From assembly GCA_003024985.2 (NCBI GenBank), contig PXIH01S0019491.1: a stretch of DNA of 10,814 bases; one strand, given 5' to 3'. A program made the position numbers and the translations under genes. This stretch comes from Euperipatoides rowelli. Its lineage: Eukaryota; Onychophora; Udeonychophora; Euonychophora; Peripatopsidae. Position 1 is the first letter of the stretch. The number at the start of each line of letters is the position of its first letter. Below the pieces are notes generated by a model that saw nothing but the letters and a program-made list of their open reading frames with translations, did no database searches and was not told where the DNA came from. Positions 7,605-10,814 of the stretch are shown here, one piece after another.

Positions 7605-8249
7605 ACGTGCTACTTATTTGTCATCCCTTGGCTAATAGGAATGATTTGAAATCGATAATTTTTAAAAATTTTAAAATTATTTCAACTTAAATTTTGAATA
7701 TCATTAATTAAAAAATATATTTTTTTCAGTTACTTATTTCTTATTTTAACCAAGCATTTTTCTTTGAAGATTTTTTTTCACAAAGAAATATGAACTTATT
7801 CCTAATTTTGAAAAGGTTGTCCTTGACCTATCTAGAGATTCAGAATAAAATTATCATCTTCTCACTATTGTTCCTGTTGAGTTTAATTTTTTTTCACTTA
7901 TCACAATCTTTATTTGTCAACAGATGGATTGATCATTATGCCAACTTTTTTTTCTTTCCCTCTCTTTTTTTTTTTTTCCTTTTTAATTTGCTTCTGTTTG
8001 GTTTGCCTTTTTAAACCTGTGCAGCTGTGCTCAACAAAATTTCAGTGCAGCTCTATCCTGTGAGCAATTTCTCATTAAAGAAACCAAATTTTAGATCATG
8101 AGAAATGAATACTGTATGCAAGATCATGAAGAATACTTGAACTGGAATTGTGACATCATTGTTTTTCAGTGTTACTATGGTGACATTAAAATGTACTTAA
8201 TTTTTTTTCAGAATTTTTCAAATGTACTTATTTATTTCTATGTTCATTC

Positions 8250-8323
8250 CTATCATGTGATGTTTTCTTTGTGAGAGCAGTGACATGTGATAGCAGATGG
8301 CTTACTTCCAAGTCACATGATAG
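8250..8323. repeat. 11-bp perfect inverted repeat around a 52-bp loop
   Basis: CTATCATGTGA (8250-8260) is the exact reverse complement of TCACATGATAG (8313-8323). The interior also contains CATGTGATAG at 8284-8293, a third related copy. The arms may be terminal repeats of a tiny relic or simply a locally duplicated motif; no flanking duplication is obvious. Confidence 0.6.
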
Positions 8324-8881
8324 TTTATTTTTAGATTCTCACTGTGCTGCTGGCTTATCTAATTGGCATTAGCCTAACCTCTTTTTACTCCAATCTCATT
8401 GAATTTTTGTATTGTGTTTCCCCAAGATAATTTAATAAAAAGAAAAAAATATTCAAAGAAAATGTTATTTTTAAATTTATTTAAAATCCATCAATTATAA
8501 ACTCTTGTTTATTATTATAAATGGCAGTCTTATTATTATTAGTCATTCTGCTTCCCAATTGAGTGCCCTAAGCATCCATTTTGTTTTTCAAGTGAGGCAA
8601 TAATCATCTAAAAGCCCATATCATTAATCATAAAAATTTTATGTTTAAATTCTCCATAAAATATTTTTTTATCTGAAAGCTTACTCCTCTTTTTCTCCAT
8701 AGTTCTAAATGCTGTATATAAATTTTGATTGTTTTCTTGGGTTTTGAGTTTGGAGTAAATTAAAGTTCTAGATTAATTATAAATTATTTGTGTGAATAAT
8801 TTGTGCAGATTCCAGGTATTTTTTTTTTCCTGTTTCTTGTTATTTTTGTATTCATTCTATTATTTTTAATGTATTATTTTC

Positions 8882-8998
8882 AATAAATATTAATTAGAAG
8901 AAATTTGATTAAAACAATTGATTATCTGCATTTTTAAATAAATGTTAATTAGTTATAATAAAATACTGTATATTAAAACACTGATTATCTGAAATGGA
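8882..8998 (+). repeat. Imperfect tandem duplication, ~55-bp period
   Basis: AATAAATATTAATTAG at 8882 recurs as AATAAATGTTAATTAG at 8937. Each is followed by ATTAAAACA(A)-TGATTATCTG. The second copy has a few extra bases in the middle. Confidence 0.7.
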
Positions 8999-9190
8999 TA
9001 TTAATCTATCTGGCCCAGTGCCAATATCTTGTCTCTCATTATCTCATATTAGAATTATTTATTTATTTATTTTAGTTATTTAAACTGCTTATATTTGCAA
9101 AGCATTGACCGTTATGTTCTCTTAAATAAGTTCAAATACTTACCATGTCACTGTTTTAAATAGACATTATCATAATCAAATTTTTAATTA

Positions 9191-9198
9191 TTCTAGAG
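9191..9198 (+). repeat. Left 8-bp target-site duplication (ttctagag) of the hAT MITE
   Basis: It pairs with TTCTAGAA at 9639-9646 (7 of 8 identical). Eight-bp duplications are diagnostic of hAT transposons. Confidence 0.85.
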
Positions 9199-9638
9199 CA
9201 GTGGTGCACAAACTGTGGGTCATGCCCTACAAGGGGGGGGGGGCACAAAGAAATTTGGAGGGGTTGCGGATAGTTTGAAGTAAATTTATATCATATCGAA
9301 TTATTTAATTTTAAAATATGCTTTAAATTTTCTATAATTACATAACCTACTGTATTTTTGTTTTTATTTATATTTTTTTTAAAAATATATGATTGTCCTA
9401 AAAGAAATACAACTAACTTACATATTAATATTTAAATATGAAGTTTTAGTCACATGAAATTTGCCAAAAACAAGTGCAGTAGGTAAGCAAAACATTTTTA
9501 TTATTATTATGCAAAGTAAAATATAACTTACTAATTTTTAAAATTTTTTTGCCATTTCCAAAAACTTTTTCACTGAGGTCGAGTGTTTTTTTATTTAAAG
9601 AACGTTGATTGCGGTCTAACAAAGTTTGCGCACCACTG
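9199..9638. mobile_element. 440-bp non-autonomous hAT transposon (MITE)
   Basis: The left end CAGTGGTGCACAAACTGTG and the reverse complement of the right end, CAGTGGTGCGCAAACTTTG, agree at 16 of the first 18 positions (9199-9216 and 9621-9638). CAGTGGT...CAAACT is the well-known terminus of many hAT elements, and the G-rich stretch just inside the left end (11 Gs at 9233-9243) is also common in them. An 8-bp target duplication flanks it. The interior is A+T-rich, has no transposase frame, and would depend on a hAT transposase encoded elsewhere. Orientation is undefined. This is the cleanest element in the window, with both ends and both target copies nearly intact, so it is probably younger than the gypsy copy. 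Confidence 0.92.
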
Positions 9639-9646
9639 TTCTAGAA
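9639..9646 (+). repeat. Right 8-bp target-site duplication (ttctagaa) of the hAT MITE
   Basis: It lies immediately outside the CACCACTG end of the element and matches the left copy except for the last base. Confidence 0.85.
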
Positions 9647-9921
9647 TATCAAGGCCTATCTTTATATTGTTTTTTGATAATGCTTGCTTTTATATTTTGT
9701 TGTATTCATTAGCTATTAAATTTTTTTTTTTGGTATATTTTAAATCTTGAGTGCTTTATAGAGTATCGTAGACATCAAATTTTAAAATCTTTGGTCTGAA
9801 GCCTCCTCCTTTTTTATTCAGCTGATTGGCAAGGTAGCAATTGGGCAATAAATTAATAAAATTGACAGGTATTTCCAGCATTTTAAATAAAGAAAATTCC
9901 CCTTAAAGAAGCATTACTATT

Positions 9922-10154
9922 CTGCCCCCATAAGAAAGAAAACCCTATCTCCAAACTTTAAAATTTTACAGAAAGCGTGAAAAACAAAATTAAGCTCCAG
10001 CATCTTAGTTTTTACAACAAAATAGCTTTTTAAGGTCTAAAACTCATTGTTTACATGAAATAATTATTACAATTGTGGTAAAAATAATAGTTTTACCTAC
10101 AATAATGTTTTTTTTTTTTTTTTTGAGTTAGGGCCTTTTAACTTATGGGGGCAA
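9922..10154. mobile_element. 233-bp MITE with 34-bp TIRs beginning YTGCCCCCATAAG
   Basis: The left arm 9922-9955 and the reverse complement of the right arm 10121-10154 match at 26 of 34 positions without a gap. This includes 12 consecutive bases, TGCCCCCATAAG, and the inner CCCTA-CTC. TATT lies directly outside both ends (9918-9921 and 10155-10158), so the duplication is TATT or just TA. The interior is A+T-rich and non-coding, with a 17-base T run at 10108-10124 overlapping the edge of the right arm. A TA duplication would suit the Tc1/mariner group, but I do not recognise the TIR, so the superfamily is left open. Confidence 0.72.
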
Positions 10155-10814
10155 TATTGCAGGGCATGTCATGATATGGAGCCAAATAAGATAAAAATAT
10201 AATACCAGCTGTAATAAAATCAAATTTAATTACTGTATTAACATTGAAAATAGCCAATTTTTGTTTATATTTCACATTTTGGTGCCATTAAATTAAATTT
10301 TAGTAAAATGCATGCAAGCCCTGTATGTAGTGTTGACATATTTGACTGGTGATTAACATCTATAGTTTCTGTGTCTGGGCTGATAATCATATTGATACAC
10401 TATAGGTTAAAGTTTTCCGTTAAAATTTGAAATGCGCAATTCTTTTAACTAATAAAATTAATATTATATTTAAATTCTCTCCTTAGAAATAAAAATGGTT
10501 GTAAAAGATTCTCTATAAAATGACTGGCCTAATAGAAAATTATACTGCCAGTTTTTATGTAGCATGCATAAAATACACATTTTAGGTGATTTTATGAATT
10601 TATTCATTAATCTTTATTTTACGCTTTTGATTTTATATACTGTACGGTATTTTATTAATGAGAATTACTTTGCTAAGCAGACCACATCTAGCTACTGTAG
10701 GCCTACAGTATATCTATCGACTACTATATACTTAACCGTGATATTTTAGAAATTGGTTAATGTAATGATGTAATCGGTCTTTAATCGGATATCACACTAT
10801 TAAATTAATAATAA
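10155..10814. other. A+T-rich end of the window, no recognisable gene
   Basis: Only short chance frames of A+T-rich composition are present. The one distinctive structure is the palindrome at 10693-10710. Confidence 0.55.
10693..10710. repeat. 18-bp perfect palindrome centred on AGGCCT
   Basis: TACTGTAGGCCTACAGTA is its own reverse complement over all 18 bases. TAGGCCTA-like fragments recur elsewhere in the window (for example GTTAGGCCTATTG near 7399), so this may be a genome-wide motif rather than a site specific to this locus. Confidence 0.75.

Larger units (their letters stand above)
6950..9190. other. A+T-rich right flank without recognisable gene
   Basis: I see no supported gene. T-rich open frames (for example around 7790-8014) are of low complexity. 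The stretch holds a 41-bp tandem duplication (7290-7370), a small perfect hairpin (7589-7604), an 11-bp inverted repeat (8250-8323), a roughly 55-bp tandem duplication (8882-8998) and an (ATTT)n run near 9057-9074. All are listed or mentioned separately where they stand out. Confidence 0.55.

Noticed and set aside
7790-8014. 74-codon Phe/Leu-rich frame resembling membrane segments
   Set aside because: The hydrophobicity comes from poly-T tracts; there is no other sign of a gene.
1-10814. tRNA or rRNA genes
   Set aside because: No cloverleaf-like or conserved rRNA sequence was seen; the only tRNA-like match is the 19-bp primer site.

Overview
The window is A+T-rich eukaryotic DNA: long poly-A/T runs, degenerate short repeats, and no bacterial gene packing, ribosome binding sites or operons. 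The recurring TAGGCCTA-type motifs and the retroelement type suggest an animal, plausibly a marine invertebrate, but the sequence does not fix the taxon. I see no intact host protein-coding gene, tRNA or rRNA. Almost everything recognisable is mobile DNA or its debris.

The core (about 1182-6949) is a decayed Ty3/gypsy LTR retrotransposon on the + strand, probably Mag-like. It has short LTRs of 133 and 145 bp ending TG...CA, and a primer binding site matching the 3' end of tRNA-Ser(GCT). It then carries a broken gag with two damaged zinc knuckles, an aspartic protease (DTGAS), a reverse transcriptase that has lost its YxDD block, only the tail of RNase H, and an integrase with an HHCC-like finger and a D-D-35-E core. 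A GPY/F-like module and a polypurine tract follow. Many frameshifts, stops and deletions make it dead. Its original gag-pol order is still readable.

A second insertion of about 2.03 kb (3846-5873) splits the integrase exactly between its zinc finger and the first catalytic Asp, flanked by an 8-bp near-duplicate (agggtgta/agggtata). It has no convincing ORF. Read on the minus strand it shows LTR-like signs (G-rich tract followed by TG, AATAAA, a tRNA-Lys-like TGGCGCCCAA), so it may be a fragment of another LTR element; its identity is open.

The flanks (1-1181 and 6950-10814) are A+T-rich and non-coding as far as I can see. The right flank holds two small non-autonomous DNA transposons: a 440-bp hAT-type MITE (9199-9638) with 18-bp terminal inverted repeats and an 8-bp target duplication, and a 233-bp element (9922-10154) with 34-bp terminal inverted repeats starting YTGCCCCCATAAG and flanked by TATT. 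There are also imperfect tandem duplications (7290-7370, 8882-8998), an 11-bp inverted repeat (8250-8323) and an 18-bp perfect palindrome (10693-10710).

The layering gives a relative history: the gypsy element inserted first, was then hit by the 2-kb element, and accumulated point and length mutations; the two MITEs inserted independently nearby.
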